64,000 bases of DNA from Anodontia alba (lineage: Eukaryota; Mollusca; Bivalvia; Lucinida; Lucinidae). This document shows, one piece after another, positions 42,173-52,547 of this stretch. Numbering within the stretch: the stretch's first letter is position 1; the number at the start of each line of letters is the position of its first letter. A program made the position numbers and the translations under genes. The notes beneath the pieces were generated by a model. That model was not told the DNA's origin. It ran no database searches and saw only the letters and a list, made by a program, of their open reading frames with translations. The stretch spans positions 60,372,104 to 60,436,103 of the forward strand of contig OZ024830.1 in NCBI GenBank assembly GCA_964016985.1, read 5' to 3'.

Positions 42173-42619
42173 GTTACCTGCATATGACAAAGGACACTTT
42201 TCCCTCGTTAAACATAATTTAAATTCCTAAGGCTTTAGGTTAAATCCATTTTGTTATTTCTCATTTGTGATACGAGGAATATTTAATGATGTATATGTTT
42301 TATTTTGCTTGTAATTTCCCATAAAATGTTATAAATTTCTCCAGTTACGTAAGAACGTAGGTCGAGCAAGACAATTTCTTTTGTCATGGAGATAGATTTA
42401 TTGGACACATAATTCATGTCTAACAGACATGCATTAATGAAACCTTACATTTGCAAAATTTAAAATCTGTTATAAAAGAGTAGAGTTCTTACGTATTAAC
42501 TGCAAACGCGTTCTGTGGCGTCTGATCTGCTCGGTCTACACTGTTTACTGCTCAGGCATGTATGTTTGAAACCTTAGGATTAATACGTTATACATGTGAA
42601 ATACAATCGGTTAATGGTT

Positions 42620-42623
<4 letters not shown>

Positions 42624-42673
<50 letters not shown>

Positions 42674-42735
42674 TGTGTGAGAGAGAGAGATTTGGGGACA
42701 TACGCGAACATGTGTGTGAGAGAGAGATTTGGGGA
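42624..42735. repeat. (GT)n and (GA)n compound microsatellite
   Basis: About 25 GT units with one interruption, then GAGAGAGAGAGA. The unit GAGAGATTTGGGGACATAC..GAACA after it is repeated once (42683 and 42720). Confidence 0.95.
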
Positions 42736-42860
42736 CATACACGAACAACACAGGCCCATGTCAACCAGTAAGTAGTGGCAGTCTGGTCAGATCGCCAATG
42801 ACTGTAAGCGGACAGCGAATACTCTGATCAGACTGCGCTGATGTACAGATTGGCTATATA

Positions 42861-43066
42861 CAGTAAAACCTGTGTAGGAGAGCCACCTTCGAGACTGACT
42901 ATAAATAGTGTTTGATGTGGAAAAAGTTGTTTGTCTTATAAAGGTACATGTCATGTAATTTTGCTAGCAAAATTACATGACATGTACCTTTATAAGACAA
43001 CCATCTTTCCACACATCAACCACTAAGGTCAATTTCAAAGGTGGCTGTCTTACACAGGTTTTACTG
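42861..43066. mobile_element. 206-bp pogo-like MITE with TA duplication
   Basis: Ends CAGTAAAACCTGTGTAGGAG and (complement) CAGTAAAACCTGTGTAAGAC, TA outside both. The centre is a perfect ~33-base stem, GTCTTATAAAGGTACATGTC onward, closing on GCTAGC with no loop. Confidence 0.88.
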
Positions 43067-43079
43067 TATATACCTTCAT

Positions 43080-43745
43080 TCCCTGCGTACGCCCGAAATA
43101 CCCATATCATTATGTTTTGTGTAGCGTACTGTGTGTAGGACTTGGAATTATGCGACTAAATCGTCTGCTGTGATAAAATAGCCATAGTTCTTATGGCCTT
43201 CGAATACCTAGAGCAGTCTGCATAGCCTGATCAAGAGCTGAAATTTTTGTATAAACTCTAGAAGAAGGTCTGCAAAGAAATGGTATGATGCTGACCATAC
43301 TAAGCTATATTTCTAGCTGAGGGTGTTTGTTCGTTCGCTCTTCTCGCTATCAGTGTGATTGTGGCACTTTCTGGACTAAGGAGACTGTATATACTTGGTG
43401 CATTTTCCGCCATGTTTTACAAGGGAGATAACTTTTGTGACTTACAGTTTGTTTTCTTGTGCCCTTCAGATAACGGTTCTAATCTAAAAAGGAAAGAATT
43501 TGCTCCAAGATGAAGACATTTCAGAAGGAGACAGATTTGCCTCCCTTTAAAAGTATATCATTCTCCTTAAGGCGCCCGTATATTTAGGATAAGTACTACA
43601 AAAAATACCATATTTACCCTAAGTATTGGGACAGCCAGGTCTGAGCAAATGGTGTAGACCCAGATCAGACGCCACCCATTCTGTAGTTTGAGATACAGCA
43701 ACAGGTAGTAAAAAGACCTGTTCAAATTTTAGGACAAGTATGGGC
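43080..43745. other. No gene; decayed repeats
   Basis: 43430-43570 carries the dispersed repeat with GCTCCAAGATGAAGACATTT and AGGAGACAGATTTGCCTCCC. 43590-43740 carries the flank and left arm of a family B element (CCAGATCAGACGCC) without its right arm. Confidence 0.5.
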
Positions 43746-43750
43746 AGGAG

Positions 43751-43962
43751 TTAACGCTTAGCATACTGAGTGAAATGAGTAAAAATATCAGCAGACGACA
43801 ATTTGATATATTTTTCTTAACCTCCCCGCTTTGACATTTCATGCAAATTGTCTCCAAGGAGACAACTTGCAAGAAATGTCAAAGCCGTTTTTGGGGGAAA
43901 AATTAGAAAATTATCTCCAGTTTATCGTCTGCTGAATTTGCCCAGACAGTGGTCAAGATTAA
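43751..43962. mobile_element. MITE, family F, with TTAA flanks
   Basis: TTAA at 43751-43754 and 43959-43962. AAAATATCAGCAGACGACAA on the left and TATCGTCTGCTGAATTTGCC on the right; stem TTTGACATTTCATGCAAATT / AACTTGCAAGAAATGTCAAA. Confidence 0.78.
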
Positions 43963-43984
43963 GGAATCCCATTATTTATTCACT

Positions 43985-44811
43985 TCGAAGAAGTTGATGG
44001 GGCATATTGGTTTCGGGTTGTCCGTGCGTCCGCCGGTTCGTCAAGAAACGTGCATGCTAGGGTTTTGAAATTCATATCTGGATTCCTCATGGAAAAATAT
44101 TTGACGCATATTTATTTTTGTCCGAGTTATCTCCCTTTCTGGCGTTATGCCCCTTTGAATAAATCTGGTGCATGCCATATCGTATGAATAGTGCATGCTA
44201 GGTTTTGAAATTTCATATATGGATTCCTCATTGAAAAATAGCTGACCCGTATTTTTTTCTTGTCCGAGTTCACTTCCTTTTGAGGAGTTATGCCCTTTTG
44301 AAAAAACCAGAATGAAATCTTGACAGCAAGGTACTAACATGTCAAAAAGTATTTGAGCTAGGGGATTGAAGCTTGGTCAGCTGATAGGGGATGATGAATA
44401 AAATACTTGATAAAATAATAAAAATAAAACTCCTTATTTTCCCGGAGTTATGTCCCTTTTAAAGGTTGGGCTTTTTAAAATGTGTCAGGAAGATATTTTG
44501 AAAACTATTTGAGCTAGGGGATTGAAACTTAGTCAGCTGATAGGGTATGATGAGTAAATTAAAAAAAAATGACCTAATTTTTCCGGAGTTATGGCCCTTT
44601 GATTACTTTGGCATTTTTAAATAGTCAGAAACTATTTGACCTAGAGGCTCGAAACTTAGTCAGCTGATAGGGGTGATGAGTAGATTATCTGAAAAACTTT
44701 TGAAAAGAATCAGATTTATTTTGTCAGAGTTATGCCCCTTTCCAACTTAGGCATTTTGTATGGACAAGCGTATAGTTGGGGGCATAGGGTTTTACAAACA
44801 CATTTCTAGTT
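43985..44811 (+). mobile_element. Minisatellite-bearing element ending in CTAG
   Basis: Lead-in GAAGAAGTTGATGGGGCATA, then CGTGCGTCCGCCGGTTCGTC. It then holds repeats built from GGTTTTGAAATTTCATATAT / TTCCTCATTGAAAAATA and, further on, GATTGAAACTTAGTCAGCTG, ATAGGG.TGATGAGTA and CCGGAGTTATGTCCCTTTT. It closes GGGCATAGGGTTTTACAAAC then ACATTTCTAG. A CTAG terminus and internal minisatellite fit non-autonomous Helitron-like elements of molluscs; that class is inferred. Confidence 0.65.
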
Positions 44812-44819
44812 GTATGTTA

Positions 44820-45080
44820 TATTTTGCTATTAGTCAGCACAAGTACAAATGTAACGATATAAGCTTTATGTACAAACTTGTGATCCATATTGTTGAAAAC
44901 AATGTGCTGTCTTGCTTGAAATCTACATATTAAATTTAAAATGTAAATTAAAAACACATTATTTCGTGTTAATTTCACATTAAAATCTCATTATAAATAG
45001 CATGAGCTTTTTCATAGTAGTATAAAGGTTGAGCTAATGCATTTTACACCCATTTGCGACGCATCATGGGGAAAAAAGCA
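44820..45080. other. No recognisable feature
   Basis: AT-rich; repeated short AAATTAAAAACACATTA / TTAATTTCACATTAAAATC words only. Confidence 0.4.
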
Positions 45081-45084
45081 GTTA

Positions 45085-45295
45085 TAGCATACAAGAACAG
45101 CAAAGGTTCAGGTGAGCCTGCGCATCCGCGCAGTCTCACCAGAACCTTTGCTGTTCGTTCACGTAAGCGGCAGGCGAAGGGTAAACTTCAGCCAAAGATC
45201 TAGACACGTGGCCTTGGTAAGGGGCCGGGCATGTTCACAGAAAGATTGATTCGACGGAAAGTCCAAAGAGCCTTTTTCTCGCAATGCGGCTCATT
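45085..45295. mobile_element. Family A-like hairpin element shared with 9123-9300
   Basis: AACAGCAAAGGTTCAGGTGA then GCCTGCGC faces GCGCAGTCTCACCAGAACCTTTGCTGTTC: complete hairpin. The right part has AAACTTCAGCCAAAGATCTA, AAGGGGCCGGGCATG and GATTCGACGGAAAG, ending CTCGCAATGCGGCTCAT. Confidence 0.75.
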
Positions 45296-45299
45296 TCAT

Positions 45300-45640
45300 C
45301 TGAGTGATTCAAAACTGTAGAAGATTCCCATGCATGTTTTATGTGTGAATAGTGTTTGAAAAAAAAAAAAATAAATAAATAAATAAATAAAGAACGACCC
45401 GAGATGGGGTCGATTCAAAGATCTCCGTCAGAAACACATTTGCGAACTTCTCTAGCCATTCAAAATCCTTCAAGTGATTGTCAAGCATATTCCACTTGCC
45501 GACAGGTGGTGCTGACTGACAACCTTAACCAATAGTTTTTGATGGGACATGATACGAAGGACAGTGGATAGTAGTGGATACGATAATTGTAATGGATATC
45601 AAAAGTAGTAGCAACGGTCTATTTTCCGCAACAGTAATAT
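45300..45640. other. No recognisable feature
   Basis: Contains (AAAT)n-rich sequence at 45360-45390 and GAACGACCCGAGATGGGGTCGATT, a small hairpin. I could not support a tRNA or gene. Confidence 0.4.
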
Positions 45641-45649
45641 CTGCATATA

Positions 45650-45983
45650 CAATCGACTCTCGTTATCTCGAAGTCCAAGGGGCGCTCTGAAATAATTCGA
45701 GATATCCGTACCTCGACATATCAGATTTGCAGAAATGAGAAAAAAATAAATCTAACGACCACATTTCACGAATGAACATGTAATAATTTGACTCCTGAAG
45801 TTAGAGATATATTGAAAATATTGTGGAAAAGAGGAGAAATTGCTCCTCAGGAGCAATTTCTCCTCTTTTACACAATATTTTGTTACATGTTGTTAGATTC
45901 CCATTTAAAACAGGGATGGGGTTTTCATTTCGAGATACGCGGTAATTCGAGATAAGCGAAGTCGAGATAACGAGGGTTGACTT
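45650..45983. mobile_element. Pogo-like MITE (family P), second copy
   Basis: CAATCGACTCTCGTTATCTC and (complement) AAGTCAACCCTCGTTATCTC, TA outside each end. Inner hairpin GAGGAGAAATTGCTCC / GGAGCAATTTCTCCTC. Same layout as 10748-11080. Confidence 0.83.
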
Positions 45984-46126
45984 TACATGTATTATACAGC
46001 CTACGATAAAACCATCTTTCATCTGTTGAATGATGTAAATAGTGCACGAAATGTATATGCAAGGTAAGTATAAATGGCACTCAAAACTGACCTGGTCATT
46101 TAATGTGGTCAAAATATCTATAAATA

Positions 46127-46310
46127 ATGGTGATAATGTTCAAGATAAACGAAGGGCGTATAGTGCCTCACCATCCTGAGAGGCCGCCAACACCTGTGTT
46201 GGAAACGAGTTGTTGCTACTATAAAGAGATAGCAATAGAGGAAGATTCCCGGTATAATACTGGGAAGTTGTCTAATACATCGCGGCCTAAACTCATCTTT
46301 TTTTTCTGTA
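46127..46310 (+). other. Possible coding exon, unproven
   Basis: An open frame reads INEGRIVPHHPERPPTPVLE then TSCCYYKEIAIEEDSRYNTG, with more even composition than the neighbouring repeat frames, before running into a T-tract. No acceptor or donor is convincing and no family is recognised. Listed only because it is not explained by any repeat here. Confidence 0.2.
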
Positions 46311-46615
46311 TTAAAGGAAAGGTTCAGTCCAATAAGGTCTTACCCGGTAGATGCCCCATTTATTGTCGTCAGAGCAGAAGATGGACGATAAAATAAGCCT
46401 AAAATCTTCACGTATGTTTAAATGCAGAGAAACCAATGACAACAAACATGACAGACAGCACACATGCAAAAACGAAAGAAAAATAGAGCGAACAGCTCCC
46501 TCTTCCTCAAGGTGATCATAGTACCATGTAAGACCACTAGACACAAGAAGATAACAAACAGGATAAAATGTGAAAAAAGCCTCACAGTGAGCAGGCGCAA
46601 GGTCACACAAAGAAC

Positions 46616-47010
46616 ACCAGAACCACCGTCTTAGAACGGTCAGTAGTAAAAAGTCTTCAAATCCGCAACAAGGCGAGCACAGTTAGTCCCCATCGGAAGA
46701 CCCACAATTTGTTTATAAAGTTCAGTACCGATAAATTTTATAGACACATTTTGGGTCTTCCTAATTAACATATTATCTAAAAGGTAATTAAGGGTATCAC
46801 AAACCTTTTGACACGACCATAAATTATAATGTCTGTGCTTCTCAGAAGTAGAGAAAAGCACAACCTCTAGGCTAATACTTCTTTGAAAATGCTAAAAAAG
46901 ACAGAAGCTGTGTGCCACTTAATACAAACAAATTCATCAGATGTCAGTTCAAAGAATTTGACACCATATTGCCCTGGTGAAAAGAACCCTAAATTATTCT
47001 TAGCTTGCTG
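46616..47010 (-). pseudogene. Reverse-transcriptase fragment
   Basis: Minus strand, 46861 to about 46660: IKFIGTELYKQIVGLPMGTN then CARLVADL, the region before the catalytic YxDD of a retroelement RT. It then jumps directly to the element's 3' sequence (complement AACCACCGTCTTAGAACGGT). The YxDD and C-terminal part seen in the copy at 55002 are deleted. Upstream (to ~47010) further RT-like codons are broken by stops. Family: a non-LTR or Penelope-like RT; which of these is not settled. Confidence 0.75.
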
Positions 47011-47081
47011 ATTTTGGATTTTTTTCCTAGTGGTTTCCCCTAATCACAGTGACCAAATGACTAGGTGCACAGAGTTCGTTA

Positions 47082-47338
47082 CTATTTTTAGCTCCGCTGG
47101 TCTGATTCTCGAGAACATTCGCAGAATGTTTTTCGTCAAAATTCATGTCCCGGTGACCCAGGCTGACAGCAAAAACATTCTTCGAATGTTCTCGAGAATT
47201 GCACCAGATCGCTGAATAGCGCTTACACCACCAGAACGAGCTTGATTTTCCGCGTACTCTGCCTTTATTTGAATAAATTCCATTCGGTATGAATAGAGCT
47301 ATTCTAAAAAATCCTATCTGAAGCGGAGCCAAAAATAG
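47082..47338. mobile_element. 257-bp MITE with TA duplication and inner inverted repeat
   Basis: Terminal CTATTTTTAGCTCCGCT and AGCGGAGCCAAAAATAG, TA outside both. Inside, ATTCTCGAGAACATTCGCAG..AATGTTTTT faces AAAAACATTCTTCGAATGTTCTCGAGAAT. No other copy in the window. Confidence 0.82.
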
Positions 47339-47344
47339 TACAAA

Positions 47345-48017
47345 AACACCGTGTGCTTGGACATTCGGTCACGTGGATTCCCCACACTGCTAATATTTCT
47401 TCTTCGAGTCATTTTCGGAAACTCCGACGCAATAGGCCGCTTACACCGCGAATAAATAAAATGGGTGTTCAATAAACGTATTTCCTAGTTAAGAAAGAAC
47501 AATATTATTTATGTTTTTCCAAGCTTAAGGCATAGTTCCTGTTTATTTATTATATAAAATTAAACCATCCCTTTTTGCACATAATACAAGGCACATGATA
47601 ATTCTGTATATTATCGACACAGTGGAGAGAAGTAAACTTGAACGCCCCGTGTTCACTTAGCGTTTGGACCGCTTACATCAATCATTTAGTTACACTGTAC
47701 AAAATTAAAGGCTCGTCTATAATAATTTATTTCATTGCAACTATTTTATTGGTATTATTTAAATTATGGGTATTTTTTTTCCATTGTTTAACATCTGCAT
47801 TGCCATACTGTACAACTTTAAATTGATAAATGTCATAATTAAGTGATTGTTCAGTCACAAATACATTTGTCAAACATCGGTAAATTCTATACATATCCCT
47901 CGGCTACTTGTTTGCAGAAATTTTAATTTACACATTTTTAACCAATCGCAAATTACTATTTATTAATTCGAGACTAATACCAATAAGTATGTCAAAAACC
48001 AGCTTATACAGCTACGC

Positions 48018-48052
<35 letters not shown>

Positions 48053-48400
48053 TAAGAAGTTAAGGTGGGAATTGCAGTGTTTTTTTTCTCTGTAGCTAAA
48101 GGAATGAAGCAAGGGTAGGTACTGGCAACATCACTGTTCAACCATATTTGCACGCTTACAAGAGTGCGACCATGGCCTATTAAAAGCTGCTCAGGCTGTT
48201 TTAGTCCTTCGTTGCTCGAATATCATCGTCACAAACCCACGGGTTATTTTATGTAATGTTACCTTCATTTATACCTGTAGGATTAGCAACGTAAATAATT
48301 TATGACAGTAACGGATTGTCAATCAATGTACTCGGGGGTGCTAATAGTAGAAGCGACCCTGGCGTACCGAGGATGCTCGTACGCATACTAAAATCCATTT
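47345..48400. other. No gene; includes a ~30-base poly(A)
   Basis: Mostly unique AT-rich DNA; A-run at about 48020-48050. No hairpin family, array or coding frame supported. Confidence 0.45.
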
Positions 48401-48439
48401 CCGTGTGACGCAGCATATTTTGGAAAATGTCGCTGTATC

Positions 48440-49130
48440 ATTTCTTGTTGAAACAGGAGACATTGATGAAAAAAAATGGTACCCGTTTGTGTTAAATTAT
48501 ATTCTTTGCGAGCATCCTTCAAAATTTAGGCTAATTTTAGGACATATGAGCGCGCCATGCGAAAAGGCGTTTCTGGCATATGCGAACGGCAACGGACGAA
48601 ATCAGCCTGTGCATCCACGTGATCTGATAGGAACTTCCACTTATGATATCACAAGATAATGTAACAAACATAACAACGGAGGTCGAAGGCGCCGACGAAA
48701 CTCCGCAAATGCGCAGATAATCTGAAACTGTACATTTCACATACGCTTGAAGCCACATTTTCGCTTGGTCGGCCCACTGAAACACGAGATGCTGATGAAA
48801 TATTCTGACATGTTTGTTAAATCATATTCTTTTCGGGCATCTGGATTATCAGCTCGGTAATCGGACTCGTTTTCTGTCGTTATCATTTGATTCACATCCA
48901 TCATAGAGATATGAAAATTTATGTATAACCTTTTTTAATTGTATCCGCTTTAAGAAAAGACATTAGCCACGCCATGGGAACATGCCTTTAGGGCATATGC
49001 GGACAGCGAAGACCCAGATCAGACTGTGCATCCGCGGGGCATATGTAGATAACGAAGACCCAGATCAGACTGCTCATCCGCGATGTCTGATCAGGGCCTT
49101 CGCAGTCCGCTTACAGAATTAATGAGTATT
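48440..49130. mobile_element. Cluster of family A fragments
   Basis: CGCGCCATGCGAAAAGGCGT..GGCATATGCGAACGGCAACG near 48552, a left half near 48770, and a 46-base near-duplicate pair GGCATATGCGGACAGCGAAG / GGCATATGTAGATAACGAAG near 48990 and 49037, each with CCCAGATCAGACTG. TTGAAACAGGAGACATTGAT and GAAACACGAGATGCTGATGA suggest two longer related elements. Confidence 0.6.
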
Positions 49131-49558
49131 GTCAAATATATGATGTAAAGCAAAGAACCTTATCAGATTACATGGCTTGGATGGCTAAGCTAGTTCTCTA
49201 CTGTTCACATTTGTTATGAAGATATCTTTTCTCGTGAAATGGCTCACATGATGGCTTTACACCCGATCTGCTGACGGTTAATGCTCCTGTTATGCGATCT
49301 TTTGGGTGTCAAGGCTACAACATACTATTGACCTGTTTCATTTTTTTTGCAAAAGAAAATCAAAAGCAAATAAAGAGTACGAAAAGCAAAGAAAAAGTAC
49401 ATTTGTTGATCTTTTTAAAGACAGGACTCTGGCTCGCAATTATAATTTAGTTAAGGTCGACATTAATTTTCAGGATTGAGATTTGCAAAAATATGAATGC
49501 AGTTACCCACAATGTTTGAAGCACGGCAATTTCGAAAACTTAAGAGATGAGGGATAAA

Positions 49559-49667
49559 CTAAGAAAGACAAGATAAAGCAAATAATGAACACATAAAGAC
49601 AAAAGGAAGATGACGGACACAAAGACAATACAAAACAAATGACGATATCCACAAAGAGACAATAAAA
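49559..49667 (+). repeat. 32-bp minisatellite, left block
   Basis: Units of the type ACACAAAGACAAGACAAAAC..GATGACGA; the block stops at CAATAAAAC where the element at 49668 begins. Confidence 0.85.
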
Positions 49668-52547
49668 CAAGAGGGCCATGATGGCCCTGTAACGCTCACC
49701 TGAGTATCACAACACTTAGAGAACCTGATCAAGGTAAACATTCTGACCAAGATTCATGATGATTATATTAACAAGTAAGACAATGTAGCATGCCTAATGG
49801 ACCATGAAATATAGATCAAGGTCAAATATGAATGACTGCACTCAAGAGGCCATGATAAGATGATGTATGCATGCGCTAAGTATCACTGGCTGTAGGACCA
49901 ATAATTACTGAGAAACTCACCTAAATGCAAAAAAATAACAAAGTAAGTGGACCGTGGAATATAGGTCAAGGTCAAATATAGATGACTGCATTCAAGAGAC
50001 CATGCTAAGATGTCTACAAATGCCAAGTATCTCTCTTGTAGGACCAACAGTTACTGAGAAACTGACCTAAACGAAAACAAAAAACAAGACAGTCACTGGA
50101 CCGTGATATGTAGGCCATAAGTGACCCAGGTCCATACTTGACCTAGAAATCATCAAGACATACATTAGCAAGATTCAGGATGATCGCATCTGCTTAGGGT
50201 CCTTTGTTTTCAGAGAAGTTTTTTTCTTTAAGTTTTTAGCTAGACAGCTCTATATTGATAAATAACCCACAGGGCGTTGGCAATTTTGACCCAAGCGGCA
50301 TGGTTGGTAGAAATTATATAGGAGACCACTAAACATTGATACATGCTAAATCTGGGTCTCATGGTTTCAGAGAAGAAGATTTTTAAAAGTTTGTCTCAGT
50401 ATAAGTCTATGGGAACTAATGACCCTGGGACATGGCCAGTTTGGACCCCAGGGACACGGTTGGCAGGATTAATGAAGAGACAACTAAACATTGCTACATA
50501 CTAAATATGTTAGCTCTGGGCCTATTGGCTTCAGAGAAGAACATTTTTGAAGTAGTTCTATATAAACAAATGACCCACTGGGGCATGGTCAATTTGGGCC
50601 CCAAAGGCTTGATTTGCAGGATTTATGTAAGGGACCACTAAACATTGCTACATACTAAATATATAAGCTGTGGGCCTCATGGTTTCAAAGAAGAGGAATT
50701 TAAAAATTTCTCATTATAAAATTATGGGAGCAAATGACCCCCAGGGCATGGCCAATTTAGACCCCAGGGGCGCATGTTTGGCAGAATTTATATAGAAGAC
50801 ACTAAACATTGCTACATACTAAATCTATTAGCTCTGGGCCTTATGGTCTCAGAGAAGAAGACTTTTGAAGAGTCTTTAGCTATATAGCTCTGTATAAACA
50901 TATGACCCCCTGGGGTGTGGGCAACTTTGGACCCCAGGGGCTTGATTGGCAGGATTTATGTAAGGGACCACTAAACAGCGTTACATACAAAACATATATA
51001 AGCTGTTGGCCTCATGGTTTCAGAGAAGAAGCTTTTTTTAAATTTTTTCCCCATTATAAGTCTATAGGAGATAATGACCCCGGGGCGTAGCCAATTTGGA
51101 CCTCGGGGGTATGGTTGGCAGGATTTATGTAGGAGACCACTAACATTGCTACATACTAAATATGTTAGTTCTGGGCCTCATGGCTTCAGAGAAGAATATT
51201 TTTGAAGGTTCTTTAACCATATATATTGTCTATATAAACATATGACCCCTTGGGTGTGGCCAGTTTGGACTCCAGAGGCTTGAATGGCAGAATTTATGTA
51301 GGAGACCACTAAACATTGCTACATACTAAATATATAACCTGTGGGCCTAATGGTTTCAAAAAAAGAAGAATTTTTAACTTTTTCCCATTTTCAATCTATG
51401 AGAGATATTGGCCCCCGGGGCGTGGCCAATTTATATCCTAGGGGCTTGATTGACAGGATTTATGTAGGGGACCACAAAACATTGCTACATACTAAACATA
51501 TAAGCTGTGGGCCTGATGGTTTTAGAGAATAAGATTTTTTAATGTTTTTCCCATTATAAGTCTCTGAGAGCTAATGACCCCCGGGGCGTGGCCAATTTGG
51601 ACCCCAGGGGCATGGTTAGCAGGATTTATGTAGGAGACAACTAAACATTGCTACATGCTAAATCTGTTAGCTCTGAGTCTCATTGTTTTAGAGAAGAAGC
51701 TTTTTGAATGTTTTTAAGCTATATAGCCCTATATATACTTACGACCCCCACCCGAACCTCCTTCTGGAGTGTAGCCAATTTGATCCCCAGGGGCATGGTT
51801 GGTAGGATATATGTAGGGGACTACTAAACATTGCTACATGCTAAAATATAGGCTGTGGGCCTCATGGTTTCAGAGAAAAAATATATTTTTTTTAATTTGA
51901 CCCATTATAAGTCTATGGGAGCTTATGACCCCCGGGGTGTGGACAATTTAGACCCAAGGGGCATGGTTGGCAGGATTTATGTAGGAGACCGCTAAACATT
52001 GCTGCATACTAAATGTGTTTGCTGTGGGCCTGATGGTTTCAGAGAAGAAGATTTTTTAAGTTTTACCCGGGTCTGGCCAGTTTGGACCTAAGGGCTTGAT
52101 TGGCAGGATTTTTGTAAGGGACAACTAAAATTGCAACATACTATATATATAAGCTGTGTGCCTCATAGTTTCAGAGAAGAAGATTTTTAAAGTTTTTTTC
52201 CCCATTATAAGTCTATGGGAGCTAATGACCCTCGGGGCCTGGCCAATTTCGACCACAAGGCCTTGATTGGCAGGATTTATATTGTGGGCCACTAAACATT
52301 GCTATATACTAAATATATAAGCTGTGGGCCTCATGGTTTCAGAGAAGAAGATTTTTAAAGTTTTTTCCTATTATAAGTCTATGGCGGCCATCTTGATTTA
52401 CGGACCGTAGCCATTTGAACAAATTTTCAATCCCCCTTTAACCTAAGGCTCAAAATTAAGTTTGAAGAAATTTGGCCCAGGGGTTTCAGAGGAGAAGTCG
52501 TTCTAAGGTGTGAACGGACGGACGGACGACGGTCTCAGGTGAGCTAG
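49668..52547 (+). mobile_element. 2.9-kb element with ~165-bp tandem array, inserted in the minisatellite
   Basis: The 5' end AAGAGGGCCATGATGGCCCT (palindromic) is followed by GTAACGCTCACCTGAG; the 3' end has CGGACGGACGGACGACGGTC then TCAGGTGAGCTAG. The interior (50330-52390) is about 13 units carrying GGCCTCATGGTTTCAGAGAA, CCCATTATAAGTCTATGGGA, GACCCCGGGGCGTGGCCAAT, GGCAGGATTTATGTAGGAGA and CACTAAACATTGCTACATAC. The ends share CTCACCTGAG / CTCAGGTGAG inverted. No transposase. CTAG at the 3' end and a central satellite suggest a non-autonomous Helitron-like element (inferred). Confidence 0.8.

Noticed and set aside
40798..42187. Frames reading ..INLHERMLPTSAGVEPATSWSPVGRRIQLSHRG.. and ..VAQLDAPSDWRPGGRGFNPRRG.. 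(also 30839-31099)
   Set aside because: They are both strands of the tRNA-derived SINE; identical wherever the SINE occurs, so not genes.
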